Assembly: GCF_034676705.1 (NCBI RefSeq)
Contig: NZ_JAUCBS010000013.1
Coordinates: 1,964,501 to 2,028,500 of the forward strand
Direction of reading: 5' to 3'
Source: Gemmobacter sp.
Lineage (GTDB): Bacteria; Pseudomonadota; Alphaproteobacteria; Rhodobacterales; Rhodobacteraceae
DNA length: 64,000 nt
In this document: in pieces, positions 43,456-51,712 of the stretch
Layout of the letters: the number at the start of each line of letters is the position of its first letter
How positions within the stretch are numbered: the stretch's first letter is position 1
Notes under the pieces: model-generated
Seen by the model: only the letters and a program-made list of their open reading frames with translations
The model's database searches: none
Told to the model about the DNA's origin: nothing
Position numbers and translations under genes: made by a program

Positions 43456-43842
43456 CTATTTCACCCGCTGCCAGGTCTGTTTCGAACAGATCAGCCCGCC
43501 GGCCACGCAGCCGGCCAGCCGCAGGCTGTCGCTGCCCAGTTCGATCTTGCCCATGTAGACCTTGTCGTTCGACGGGCGCCAGACCTTGCCTTCGTATTTT
43601 CCGCCGCCTTGCGGGACCATGCCCATCACCAGCTGCTTGCCCAGGTTCGGCGACTTGTATTCGCCGCTGCTGTTGAAGGTGCGCTTGATCGTGCCGCAGA
43701 TCGCCGGGCCGCAGGGCGCCAGCTGCACATGGGCATAGGCGCCATCGTCGGGCTGGGTCTGCCACATGCCTTCCACCGGATCGGCGGCCAGCGCGGGCAC
43801 CGCCAGCAGCGCCAGCGCGGTGGCCATTGCGAACGTCTTCAT
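43456..43842 (-). CDS. DUF2147 secreted protein
   Basis: The 128-residue product begins with a signal peptide (KTFAMATALALLAVPALAA). The mature part has EGMWQTQPDDG, APCGPAICGTI, MVPQGGGKYEGKVW and YMGKIEL, the pattern of DUF2147 periplasmic proteins. Four cysteines could form disulfides. AGGGAGGACAGG gives a strong ribosome site. Function is unknown. It lies between the DMT transporter and hisA on the opposite strand to the his genes. Confidence 0.85.
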   Translation of the reverse strand: MKTFAMATALALLAVPALAADPVEGMWQTQPDDGAYAHVQLAPCGPAICGTIKRTFNSSGEYKSPNLGKQLVMGMVPQGGGKYEGKVWRPSNDKVYMGKIELGSDSLRLAGCVAGGLICSKQTWQRVK

Positions 43843-44006
43843 CCTGTCCTCCCTCGTGGCCGGTCGGGCCACATGCGGGACAGGATCCCGCAGCGCCCGG
43901 ATTCGGGCAAGCCTGACGTGACTTCCCCCCTGCGGCGCCCTGTTGCGCTTGGCATCCGCGCCCGCCCGTGGCAAGAGGCGCCCGAGTCCCCGAGCCGGAG
44001 CCAGCC

Positions 44007-44726
44007 ATGATCCTTTATCCTGCCATCGACCTGAAAGACGGCCAGTGCGTGCGCCTGCTGCGCGGCGAGATGGAGGCGGCGACGGTGTTCGGCGACGATC
44101 CGGCAGCGCAAGCGGCGGCCTTTGTCGCGGCCGGCTGCCAGTGGCTGCATCTGGTGGACCTGAATGGCGCCTTTGCCGGCCGCCCGGTGAACGCGGCGGC
44201 GGTCGAGGCCATTCTGGCCCGCGTGGCCGTGCCCTGCCAGATGGGCGGCGGCATCCGCGACATGGCCACCATCGCGATGTGGCTGGACAAGGGGTTGGCG
44301 CGGGTGATCCTGGGCACGGTGGCGGTGGAAAACCCCGATCTGGTGCGCGAGGCGGCGCGCGAGTTCCCCGGCAAGGTCGCCGTCGGGATCGACGCCCGCA
44401 AGGGCTTTGTCGCCACCCGCGGCTGGGCCGCGGAAACCGGCGTGCAGGCCACCGACCTCGCGCGCAGCTATGAAGATGCCGGGGTGGCCGCCATCATCTA
44501 TACCGACATCGACCGCGACGGCGCCATGCAGGGCCCGAACATCGAGGCGACGGCGGCGCTGGCCCGCGCCGTGGCGATCCCGGTCATCGCCTCGGGCGGG
44601 GTCAGCCACATGGCCGACCTGATCGCGCTGCGCGATACCGGGGTGATCGCGGGCGCGATCTCGGGCCGGGCGCTCTATGACGGGGCGATCGACCTGGGCG
44701 ATGCGATCGCGGCACTGAAGGCGTAG
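44007..44726 (+). CDS. hisA: phosphoribosylformimino-AICAR isomerase HisA
   Basis: HisA catalyses the Amadori rearrangement in histidine synthesis. The 239-residue TIM barrel has the catalytic Asp in YPAIDLKDG and the second Asp in IYTDIDRDG, with the phosphate-binding QMGGGIRD and IASGGVSH. GGAGCCAGCC precedes the ATG. Many relatives have hisF and hisE next; here two inverted repeat copies and a TetR gene follow. Confidence 0.96.
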   Translation: MILYPAIDLKDGQCVRLLRGEMEAATVFGDDPAAQAAAFVAAGCQWLHLVDLNGAFAGRPVNAAAVEAILARVAVPCQMGGGIRDMATIAMWLDKGLARVILGTVAVENPDLVREAAREFPGKVAVGIDARKGFVATRGWAAETGVQATDLARSYEDAGVAAIIYTDIDRDGAMQGPNIEATAALARAVAIPVIASGGVSHMADLIALRDTGVIAGAISGRALYDGAIDLGDAIAALKA

Positions 44727-44732
44727 CCGGGG

Positions 44733-44806
44733 CAGGGGGGCCGTCTGCCCCCCTCTTGGCGCAAGCGCCAATTCACCCCCCGAGGATATTTCGGTCAAAG
44801 CGAAAT
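44733..44806 (+). repeat. dispersed intergenic repeat, copy 10 (subtype A)
   Basis: Hairpin 1 GGGGGGCCGTCTGCCCCCC; hairpin 2 perfect arms TTGGCGC and GCGCCAA around AA; then AATTCACCCCCCGAGGATAT and TTCGGTCAAAGCGAAA. It pairs in inverted orientation with the copy at 44865-44937. Confidence 0.88.
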
Positions 44807-44864
44807 TGCAGAGAGCCGCGCCGTCGGTCCTGCGGAGCGGGCTGGCCTTGGCGCGGTCTGCCCT

Positions 44865-44937
44865 CGCTCTGATCCAAATATCCTCGGGGGTGAATGCGCC
44901 GCAGGCGCAGAGGGGGCAGAAGGCCCCCCTTTTCCTG
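44865..44937 (-). repeat. dispersed intergenic repeat, copy 11 (subtype A)
   Basis: The inverse of copy 10, with hairpin 2 arms TGCGCC and GGCGCA and the core CCAAATATCCTCGGGGGTGA on the plus strand. Hairpin 1 read on the plus strand ends in CCCCCCTTTTCC and looks like a terminator for hisA. Confidence 0.88.
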
Positions 44938-44946
44938 CCCGCCGCT

Positions 44947-45564
44947 TCAGCGGTCCGGCGGCAGCAGGCCCAGACCGCGCAGATAGATCCCGATGCCGGT
45001 TTCCAGCAGATCCTCGGGCGCAAAGGGGGCGCGGGTGCCGGGGCGGGCGCGGGCGTAAAGTTCGACGATGCCGTGGCTCATGGCCTGGACATGGGCGGCG
45101 AACATCGCGGCCGGGGGGCGGCGGTTGGCGGGCAGGTGTTCCGACAGTTTCGCCGCCGCCGCCTCTTGCGTCGCGCGGGCGCGGGTGGCGGCGCGGGCCA
45201 GGTCGGGGTGGCCGGCAATGTTCACGCCGCTTTCGAACATCGCCACGTAATGCCCCGGAAAGCGGCGCGCAAAGGCCAGATAGGCCCGCCCCGTCGCCTC
45301 GAACGCTTGCAGGGCCGAGGGCTGGCCGCCGTTGAAGGCATGATCCATCAGGTCGCCGAAAATCTCGAACCCCTGACGCGCGGCTTCGGCGATCAGATCC
45401 TCGCGGCCCTGGAAATGGCGATAGACCGCCGCCGGGGTGACGCCTGCCTCTTTCGCGGCTTCGGACAGGGTAAAGCCGGTCGGCCCCTTTTCCTCGATCA
45501 GCTTCAGGCTGGCATCGACCAGCGCCTGGCGCAGGTTGCCATGGTGGTAGCCCTGTTTAGCCAT
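44947..45564 (-). CDS. TetR-family transcriptional regulator
   Basis: From ATG 45564 the product is 205 residues: MAKQGYHHGNLRQALV opens the DNA-binding domain, with the recognition helix in VTPAAVYRHFQGREDLI; the C-terminal domain is of the TetR WHG type. Its start overlaps the ppk2 stop by eight bases, so the pair is cotranscribed. The ligand and targets are unknown. Confidence 0.88.
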   Translation of the reverse strand: MAKQGYHHGNLRQALVDASLKLIEEKGPTGFTLSEAAKEAGVTPAAVYRHFQGREDLIAEAARQGFEIFGDLMDHAFNGGQPSALQAFEATGRAYLAFARRFPGHYVAMFESGVNIAGHPDLARAATRARATQEAAAAKLSEHLPANRRPPAAMFAAHVQAMSHGIVELYARARPGTRAPFAPEDLLETGIGIYLRGLGLLPPDR

Positions 45565-46426
45565 GCCAGAGGCCGGGGCCACCGCAGATGGCAGGATCCG
45601 GGGTGCCGATGGCGGCCTGATCCTTGCGGGCATAGTCCATGACGCCCAGCACCGTCTGCATCACCGCCAGCCGGGCGCGGTTCTTGTCATCCGACCGGAT
45701 CACGGTCCAGGGTGCCTGCGGCGTATGGCTGCGGGCCAGCGTTTCGCCGATGGCCGCCGAATAGGCATCCCATCTGTCCAGCCCGTCCACGTCGATCTGG
45801 CTGAGCTTCCATTGCTTCAGCGGATCGGATTCGCGGTCCAGCATCCGGCGCAGCTGTTCGGCGCGCCCGACATTGAGCCAGATCTTGACCAGCCGGATGC
45901 CTTCGTCGACCAGCGTGTCTTCGAACCCGGGCAGCTGGCGAAAGAAATGCTCGCGCTGGCCGGGGGTGCAGAAGCCGAACACATGTTCCACCACGGCGCG
46001 GTTGTACCAGCTGCGGTCGAAGATCGCGATTTCGCCGGCGGCGGGCAGCCAGTCGATGTAGCGCTGGAAATACCACTGCGTCGCCTCGCGCTCGGTCGGT
46101 TTGGGCAGCGCGACGACATAGGCGTGGCGGGGGTTCAGATTGTCGGTCAGGCGGCGGATCGACCCGCCCTTGCCGGCGGCATCCCGCCCCTCGAACACCA
46201 CCACCATGCGCCGGCCGGTCGTGCGCAGGTCGGATTGCAGCTTGGCCAGCTCGATCTGTAGTGCCTTCATTGCCGGGTCGTAATCGGCGTCGTCCATCTC
46301 GCGCCGGTAGGGGAAGCCGGGGTCGAGCATGTCGCGCTTTTTCGCGCCTTCCAGCGCCTTGCGGATGTCCGGCGGGGCGGTCTGTTCGGCATAGCGGCTG
46401 ATGGCGCCGTCGAAGGGCAGGTCCAT
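45557..46426 (-). CDS. ppk2: polyphosphate kinase 2
   Basis: PPK2 moves phosphate between polyphosphate and nucleotides. The 289 residues have Walker A GRDAAGKGG, the lid region with RRLTDNLNPRH, and Walker B FDRSWYNRAVVEHVFGF, the arrangement of class I (nucleoside-diphosphate) enzymes. ACCCGGAGGATGCC is the ribosome site. The TetR gene follows with an overlap. Preferred nucleotide cannot be told from sequence alone. Confidence 0.92.
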   Translation of the reverse strand: MDLPFDGAISRYAEQTAPPDIRKALEGAKKRDMLDPGFPYRREMDDADYDPAMKALQIELAKLQSDLRTTGRRMVVVFEGRDAAGKGGSIRRLTDNLNPRHAYVVALPKPTEREATQWYFQRYIDWLPAAGEIAIFDRSWYNRAVVEHVFGFCTPGQREHFFRQLPGFEDTLVDEGIRLVKIWLNVGRAEQLRRMLDRESDPLKQWKLSQIDVDGLDRWDAYSAAIGETLARSHTPQAPWTVIRSDDKNRARLAVMQTVLGVMDYARKDQAAIGTPDPAICGGPGLWHG

Positions 46427-46493
46427 GGCATCCTCCGGGTTTCAGGCCAGTATCGCCCCGGATTGGCGGCGCTGGCAACGGGGCAGCGGCGGC

Positions 46494-47084
46494 TTAGCGG
46501 ACGGCGAACCAGCGGTCGAGGATCGGCGCCAGATGGGCCCAGATCCGCGGGGCGCCGCGGGCGATCTTTTGCCCGACGCGGGTTTCCAGCTGGGCACGGG
46601 TGACATTGTAATCCACCCAGGTGCCGCCATCGGTCGCCAGGTTCTGCATCACCGGCTGCACCCGGTCCAGCGATTTGGCAAAGATCGCGTCCGGGGTCGC
46701 CGCCGCCTCGAATTCCTCCCACAAGGCGCGGAATTCGGCGGCCTGAACCGGCGGCAGCAGGCCAAAGATCCGGTCTGCCGCCGCCTGTTCCAGCGCCAGC
46801 ACATCGGCCGAGCCATGGGCCTGCCCGTCATGGGCATGGATCGGGGTATCGCCGGTGTCGATTTCCACCAGATCATGGATCAGCAGCATGCGGATGACGC
46901 GGGCGATGTCCACCCCCGGCCCCGCCTGATCGGCCAGCACCATGGCATAAAGCGCGATGTGCCAGCTGTGTTCGCCGGAATTTTCCCGCCGCGATCCGTC
47001 GGCCAGCGTGCTGGCGCGCAGCACCGATTTCAGCCGGTCGGCCTCGGTCAGAAAGGCCAGCTGGGCGGCGATGTGGTCGGACAT
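46494..47084 (-). CDS. HD-domain phosphohydrolase (YfbR-like)
   Basis: The 196-residue protein carries the HD metal motif: His in ENSGEHSWHIALYA, HD in LLIHDLVEIDTGD, and a distal Asp in TWVDYNVTR. This layout is that of YfbR/5'-deoxynucleotidase-like HD proteins. GGAGAAAACTGCC precedes ATG 47084. A role in nucleotide clean-up is inferred from family. Confidence 0.87.
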   Translation of the reverse strand: MSDHIAAQLAFLTEADRLKSVLRASTLADGSRRENSGEHSWHIALYAMVLADQAGPGVDIARVIRMLLIHDLVEIDTGDTPIHAHDGQAHGSADVLALEQAAADRIFGLLPPVQAAEFRALWEEFEAAATPDAIFAKSLDRVQPVMQNLATDGGTWVDYNVTRAQLETRVGQKIARGAPRIWAHLAPILDRWFAVR

Positions 47085-47107
47085 GGCAGTTTTCTCCGGG
47101 CGCGCGC

Positions 47108-47165
47108 GCCCTTTCGCTCTGATCCAAATATCCCCGCCGGAGGCTCCGACGCCCCCGGTCCCGCG
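47108..47165 (-). repeat. dispersed intergenic repeat, copy 12 (subtype A)
   Basis: On the minus strand, hairpin CGGAG-C-CTCCG precedes GGCGGGGATATTTGGATCAG and AGCGAAAGG. It lies 24 bases upstream of the HD gene start, so it is in that gene's leader. Confidence 0.8.
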
Positions 47166-47178
47166 CAACGCCGGGGGG

Positions 47179-47406
47179 TCAGCCCTGGGTGGCCTTCATC
47201 CGCGCCAGTTCGGCGGCAAAGAACAGCCGCCCGCGCCGTTCGGCCAGCCGCAGCCGCATCGAGGTCATGAAGGCTTCTTCCATGGTCGGCGACAGGGCGC
47301 CGATGGCCTTGGCCACCCGTTCGTGCAGCCGGTCGTCGCCGGTTTCCAGCATGGCGGCGTAGACATCGCCGGAAAGCGTATCGACCAGTTCGTCGATCAG
47401 GGCCAT
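47179..47406 (-). CDS. conserved-type small protein, unknown function
   Basis: This 75-residue acidic/helical protein (MALIDELVDTLSGDVYAAML, then ERVAKAIGALSPTMEEAFM) has no signal peptide or membrane helix. Coding bias matches its neighbours. It lies ten bases downstream of the alpha/beta hydrolase stop and is likely cotranscribed. I do not recognise the family and propose no function. Confidence 0.65.
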   Translation of the reverse strand: MALIDELVDTLSGDVYAAMLETGDDRLHERVAKAIGALSPTMEEAFMTSMRLRLAERRGRLFFAAELARMKATQG

Positions 47407-47416
47407 GGGGCGTGCC

Positions 47417-48076
47417 TCAGCGGGTGGTCTCGGTCAGGCGGCGCTTCACGTAATCCGAGACCTCGCCGATCATCGGTTTCATATGCGCCTCGTCATCCTC
47501 GAAGAAATGCCCCGCGCCCTCGATCTGGGTATGGGTGATGGTGATGCCCTTCTGCTCGTGCAGCTTGTTCACCAGGCTGGTGGTATCCTTGGGCGGGGCC
47601 ACGCGATCCGCCGCGCCGTTGATGATCAGGCCCGAGGCGGGGCAGGGCGCGAGGAAGCTGAAGTCATACATGTTCGCCGGCGGCGCGACCGAGATGAAGC
47701 CCGTCACCTCTGGCCGGCGCATCAGCAGCTGCATGCCGATCCAGGCGCCAAAGCTGAAGCCGGCGACCCAGCAGTGCTTGGCGTTCTGGTTCATGGATTG
47801 CAGGTAATCCAGCGCCGAGGCCGCATCGGCCAGTTCGCCGATGCCCTGATCGTATTCGCCCTGGCTGCGCCCCACACCGCGGAAGTTGAACCGCAGCACG
47901 GTGAAGCCCAGGTTGTAGAAGGCATAGTGCAGGTTGTAGACCACGCGGTTGTTCATCGTGCCGCCGAACTGCGGATGCGGATGCAGCACGATGGCAATCG
48001 GCGCGTCGCGGTCCTTCTGCGGGTGGTAGCGGCCTTCGAGGCGGCCTTCGGGGCCGGGGAAAATCACTTCGGGCAT
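47417..48076 (-). CDS. alpha/beta hydrolase (dienelactone-hydrolase-like)
   Basis: The 219-residue cytosolic protein has LHPHPQFGGTMNNRVVYNL (oxyanion region), LRFNFRGVGRSQG, the nucleophile Ser in AGFSFGAWIGMQ, Asp in NGAADRVAPP and His in EGAGHFFE. This is the widespread proteobacterial family annotated as alpha/beta hydrolase without known substrate. It is divergent from the iscR promoter, with 180 bp between. Confidence 0.88.
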   Translation of the reverse strand: MPEVIFPGPEGRLEGRYHPQKDRDAPIAIVLHPHPQFGGTMNNRVVYNLHYAFYNLGFTVLRFNFRGVGRSQGEYDQGIGELADAASALDYLQSMNQNAKHCWVAGFSFGAWIGMQLLMRRPEVTGFISVAPPANMYDFSFLAPCPASGLIINGAADRVAPPKDTTSLVNKLHEQKGITITHTQIEGAGHFFEDDEAHMKPMIGEVSDYVKRRLTETTR

Positions 48077-48116
48077 GGGGGCTTCCGTCTTCCCTTTGGC
48101 GACGCGGCGGTCCCGG

Positions 48117-48154
48117 TTGACGGGTGCCGGCGCATACTTTAGAATCGTTCCAAT
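48117..48154 (+). promoter_or_regulatory. sigma-70 promoter with overlapping candidate IscR site
   Basis: TTGACG (48117-48122), a 17-base spacer and TAGAAT (48140-48145) form a near-consensus promoter about 110 bases before iscR. The imperfect palindrome TTTAGAATCGTTCCAAT (48138-48154) covers the -10 element and resembles an IscR-type operator, which would give autorepression. The promoter is well supported; the operator identity is inference. Confidence 0.7.
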
Positions 48155-48255
48155 GACCGGAAGGCTTCCGGCTGGTCCGGGATTGAGTTAAGCGTCAAGC
48201 CGTTCGCCGTCAATGGTGCGCCGGGGTCAAGGGCCCGGGCGCAGGGAGGTATTGC

Positions 48256-48717
48256 ATGAAGCTGTCGACCAAGGGGCGCTATGCCATGGTGGCTCTGGCC
48301 GATCTGGCGCTGCATCCGGGCGAGGGGCGGGTGTCGCTGGCCGAGATTTCCAAGCGGCAGGACATTTCGCTGCCCTATCTGGAACAGCTGTTCGTCAAGC
48401 TGCGCCGGGCGGGGCTGGTGGAATCGGTGCGCGGGCCGGGGGGCGGCTATCGCCTGGCGCGGACGCCGGATTCGATCCGGGTGTCCGAGGTGCTGGAAGC
48501 GGTGGAGGAAACGGTGGACGCCACCCATACCGGCGCCGGCGCCTCGGGCGGGCAGTCCGGGAGCCGGGCGCAAAGCATGTGCAACCGGCTGTGGCAGGGG
48601 CTGAGCGCCAATGTCTATGTCTATCTGCATCAGGTGCGGCTGTCGGATGTGGTGCAGAATGCGCTGACGCCATGCCCGGCGGTGCCGGCGCTGTTCCGCG
48701 TGGTGGACGAGGATTAA
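48256..48717 (+). CDS. iscR: Rrf2-family iron-sulfur cluster regulator IscR
   Basis: IscR senses Fe-S status and controls cluster assembly genes. The 153-residue protein has the Rrf2 winged helix (STKGRYAMVALADLAL, ISLPYLEQLFVKLRRAGLV, GPGGGY). Of the three cysteines that ligate the cluster in E. coli, only the last (SMCNRLW) is kept; the others are replaced by Ala/Gly/Ser in a segment rich in Gly and Ser. R. sphaeroides IscR is known to be this single-cysteine type. It heads the suf operon. Confidence 0.92.
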   Translation: MKLSTKGRYAMVALADLALHPGEGRVSLAEISKRQDISLPYLEQLFVKLRRAGLVESVRGPGGGYRLARTPDSIRVSEVLEAVEETVDATHTGAGASGGQSGSRAQSMCNRLWQGLSANVYVYLHQVRLSDVVQNALTPCPAVPALFRVVDED

Positions 48718-48787
48718 GACGGGGCGCGCTCCCGCAGGGGCTGCGCGCGCAGGGCGCGCTTGACCCTTTGGGCCGGGCCGCGCGTGC

Positions 48788-48830
48788 CGCGCGGCGCTTC
48801 GCGGAGGGTATTTGGGGCAAGATGATCAGG
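48788..48830 (+). repeat. dispersed intergenic repeat, copy 13 (subtype B)
   Basis: A G/C-rich segment, then GGAGGGTATTTGGGGCAAGA and TGATCAGGCG. It runs right up to the start of the cysteine desulfurase gene, so its tail forms that gene's ribosome-binding region. Confidence 0.78.
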
Positions 48831-48832
48831 CG

Positions 48833-49885
48833 ATGGTGAAGTCGGGGCGCGTCTATCTGGACTGGAATGCGACGACGCCTTTGCGCGCCGAGGCGCGGGC
48901 GGCGATGATCGCGGCGATGGATGTGGCTGGCAATCCGTCGTCGGTGCATGCCGAGGGGCGGGCCGCCAAGGCGCTGGTCGAACGCGCGCGGGCGCAGGTG
49001 GCCGCCGCGCTGGGGGCCGAGGCGGCCGATATCGTGTTCGTCAGCGGCGCGACCGAGGCCGCCGCGCTGGCCTGTGCCGGCCGGGGGCTGGTCTGTGCCG
49101 GGGTCGAGCATGAGGCGGTTTCGGCCTGGTGCGACGAGGGGCTGGTGCCGGATGCCGATGGCCGGGTGGCGGTGGCGGAGCCTGCGCGCAGCACCTTGCA
49201 GCTGGCCAATTCCGAGACTGGCGTGGTGCAGGATTTGCCCGAGGGGCTGGCGGTTTCCGACCTGACGCAGGGCTTTGGCAAGATCCCCTTCGCCTTTGAC
49301 TGGTCGGGGGTGGCGATGGGTTTTGTCTCGGCCCACAAGCTGGGCGGGCCCAAGGGTGTCGGCGCGCTGGTGCTGCGGCGGGGGCTGGATCTGGCGGCGC
49401 AGCTGAAAGGCGGCGGGCAGGAGATGGGGCGCCGCGCCGGGACCGAGAACCTGATCGGCATTGCCGGGTTCGGTGCCGCGGCCGAGGCGGCCGCGCGGGA
49501 TCTGGCCGACGGGGTCTGGGAACCTGTCGCGCGACTTAGAAATATTCTAGATGCAGCATTGTCAGGCGGGCAAAGCGGGACTATTTCCGTCGGGCATGCT
49601 GCGCGCCGCCTGCCGAACACCCTGTGCCTGGTCACCCCGGGCTGGAAGGGCGAAACGCAGGTGATGCGGATGGATCTGGCCGGGTTCGCCGTTTCGGCGG
49701 GCTCTGCCTGTTCCAGCGGCAAGGTGCGTGCCAGCCGGGTGCTGCGCGCGATGGGATTTGACGAGGTGGCGGCCGCTTCGGCGCTGCGCATCTCGATCGG
49801 GCCGGAAACGGCCGAGACGGATGTGATGCGCTTTGCCGAAGCCTGGGCCGCCGCCCGCGCATCGGCGCTGGCGCGGATGGGATGA
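48833..49885 (+). CDS. cysteine desulfurase, IscS/NifS type
   Basis: The PLP enzyme takes sulfur from cysteine for Fe-S assembly. The 350 residues open VYLDWNATTPLR; the PLP lysine is in SAHKLGGPKG and the catalytic Cys in SAGSACSSGKVRASRV. GNPSSVHAEG is typical of IscS/NifS rather than SufS. I choose ATG 48833; TTG 48812 is possible. It is a second desulfurase beside sufS in one operon. Confidence 0.9.
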   Translation: MVKSGRVYLDWNATTPLRAEARAAMIAAMDVAGNPSSVHAEGRAAKALVERARAQVAAALGAEAADIVFVSGATEAAALACAGRGLVCAGVEHEAVSAWCDEGLVPDADGRVAVAEPARSTLQLANSETGVVQDLPEGLAVSDLTQGFGKIPFAFDWSGVAMGFVSAHKLGGPKGVGALVLRRGLDLAAQLKGGGQEMGRRAGTENLIGIAGFGAAAEAAARDLADGVWEPVARLRNILDAALSGGQSGTISVGHAARRLPNTLCLVTPGWKGETQVMRMDLAGFAVSAGSACSSGKVRASRVLRAMGFDEVAAASALRISIGPETAETDVMRFAEAWAAARASALARMG

Positions 49886-49920
49886 CTGCGCCCTGCGGGG
49901 TGCGATGAAGGGGAATGCAG

Positions 49921-51444
49921 ATGGCACTGGCCGATCAAGTCGAAGACCAGATCGAAGTCCGCGATGGCGTGGACCGCGAGACGATCGAAACCGTTCAGGC
50001 CATGGCCGGCAAATACAAATACGGCTGGGAAACCGAGATCGAGATGGAGTTCGCCCCCAAAGGGCTGAACGAGGATATCGTCCGGCTGATCAGCGAAAAG
50101 AACGGCGAACCCGAATGGATGCTGGACTGGCGTCTGGCCGCCTATCGCCGCTGGGTCCAGATGGAAGAGCCCCGCTGGGCCATGCTGAACTACCCGGAGA
50201 TCGACTATCAGGACCAGTATTACTACGCCAAGCCGAAAAGCATGGCGGTGAAACCGAAGTCGCTGGACGAGGTGGATCCCAAGCTGCTGGCGACCTATGC
50301 CAAGCTGGGGATTCCGTTGCAGGAACAGATGCTTCTGGCCGGTGTCGAAGGCGCGGAAGAGCCGCGCAAGGTGGCCGTTGACGCGGTGTTCGACAGCGTG
50401 TCGGTGGGCACCACCTTCAAGGAGGAACTGAAGAAGGCCGGGGTCATCTTCTGTTCGATTTCCGAAGCGATCCGGGAATATCCCGATCTGGTCAAGAAAT
50501 ACCTCGGCTCGGTCGTGCCGCAGTCGGACAACTTCTTTGCCACGCTGAACAGCGCGGTGTTTTCGGACGGATCCTTTGTCTATGTCCCCGAAGGCACCCG
50601 CTGCCCGATGGAACTGTCGACCTATTTCCGCATCAATGCGGAAAACACCGGGCAGTTCGAACGCACGCTGATCATCGCCGACAAGGGCGCCTATGTGAGC
50701 TACCTTGAAGGCTGCACCGCGCCGAAACGCGATACCCACCAGCTGCACGCGGCCGTGGTGGAACTGGTGATCCTGGACGATGCCGAGGTGAAATATTCCA
50801 CCGTCCAGAACTGGTATCCGGGCGACGAGGACGGCAAGGGCGGCATCTTCAACTTTGTCACCAAGCGGGCCGATTGCCGTGGCGCGCGGGCCAAGGTGAT
50901 GTGGACGCAGGTGGAAACCGGGTCGGCGATCACCTGGAAATACCCGTCCTGCATTCTGCGCGGCGACGATTCGCAGGGCGAGTTCTATTCCATCGCCATC
51001 GCGAACAATGCCCAGCAGGCCGATACCGGGACCAAGATGGTCCACCTGGGCAAGCGCACCAAATCGCGCATCGTCTCCAAGGGGATTTCGGCGGGCCGCG
51101 CGCAGAACACCTATCGCGGGCTGGTGTCGATGCACCCCAAGGCGGTGGAAAGCCGCAACTACACCCAGTGCGACAGCCTTCTCATTGGCGACAAGTGCGG
51201 GGCGCATACCGTTCCTTACATCGAGGTGAAGAACAATTCCTCCCGCGTGGAGCATGAGGCGACCACCTCCAAGGTGGATGACGACCAGCTGTTCTACTGC
51301 CGCAGCCGCGGCATGGACGAGGAAGAGGCGGTGGCGCTGGTCGTCAACGGCTTCTGCCGCGAGGTGCTGCAAGCCCTGCCGATGGAATTCGCCATGGAGG
51401 CGCAAAGCCTGGTGGCGATCAGCCTGGAAGGCAGCGTGGGGTGA
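49921..51444 (+). CDS. sufB: Fe-S cluster assembly protein SufB
   Basis: SufB is the scaffold of the SufBCD complex. The 507-residue protein has GLNEDIVRLIS, PEWMLDWRL, SEGTRCPMELSTYFRIN-like (VPEGTRCPMELSTYF), and the beta-helix core NYTQCDSLLIGDKCGAHT that carries the conserved Cys. AAGGGG at proper spacing supports ATG 49921 over 49915. C-terminal VVNGFCREVLQALPMEFA is typical. Confidence 0.96.
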   Translation: MALADQVEDQIEVRDGVDRETIETVQAMAGKYKYGWETEIEMEFAPKGLNEDIVRLISEKNGEPEWMLDWRLAAYRRWVQMEEPRWAMLNYPEIDYQDQYYYAKPKSMAVKPKSLDEVDPKLLATYAKLGIPLQEQMLLAGVEGAEEPRKVAVDAVFDSVSVGTTFKEELKKAGVIFCSISEAIREYPDLVKKYLGSVVPQSDNFFATLNSAVFSDGSFVYVPEGTRCPMELSTYFRINAENTGQFERTLIIADKGAYVSYLEGCTAPKRDTHQLHAAVVELVILDDAEVKYSTVQNWYPGDEDGKGGIFNFVTKRADCRGARAKVMWTQVETGSAITWKYPSCILRGDDSQGEFYSIAIANNAQQADTGTKMVHLGKRTKSRIVSKGISAGRAQNTYRGLVSMHPKAVESRNYTQCDSLLIGDKCGAHTVPYIEVKNNSSRVEHEATTSKVDDDQLFYCRSRGMDEEEAVALVVNGFCREVLQALPMEFAMEAQSLVAISLEGSVG

Positions 51445-51447
51445 GGA

Positions 51448-51711
51448 TTGGAAGACCTCTTGCAGCTGCTTCTGCGGGTGGTGGCTTCTGTCATCCGTCT
51501 GTTGCTGGAATTGCTGTTCGAGGTGTTTCTTCATCGCGGCTTGGAATTGCTGCCCCGACGACTTGGCGACGTGTCCCGGTGGTTCCGGGACCACAGCATT
51601 GGGCAGATATGTCATGCGCTGGCCGCTTTGGCGTTCGTGGTTTTCATCGTTCTGGGTTTGGCGTGGCTGCTGTTCGGTTGGTTGTTGCCGCTGATCGGTC
51701 TGGAGTTCTGA
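51448..51711 (+). CDS. small hydrophobic protein in suf operon, unknown
   Basis: TTG 51448, three bases after the sufB stop with GTGAGGA, opens an 87-residue protein. Residues 1-30 are amphipathic and leucine-rich, a basic linker follows, then one membrane helix at about 57-80 (ALAALAFVVFIVLGLAWLLF). Codons are less G/C-biased than in sufB. It ends one base before the YbjQ gene. I do not know the family; position suggests membrane docking of suf or YbjQ functions, which is speculative. Confidence 0.6.
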   Translation: MEDLLQLLLRVVASVIRLLLELLFEVFLHRGLELLPRRLGDVSRWFRDHSIGQICHALAALAFVVFIVLGLAWLLFGWLLPLIGLEF

Positions 51712-51712
51712 A

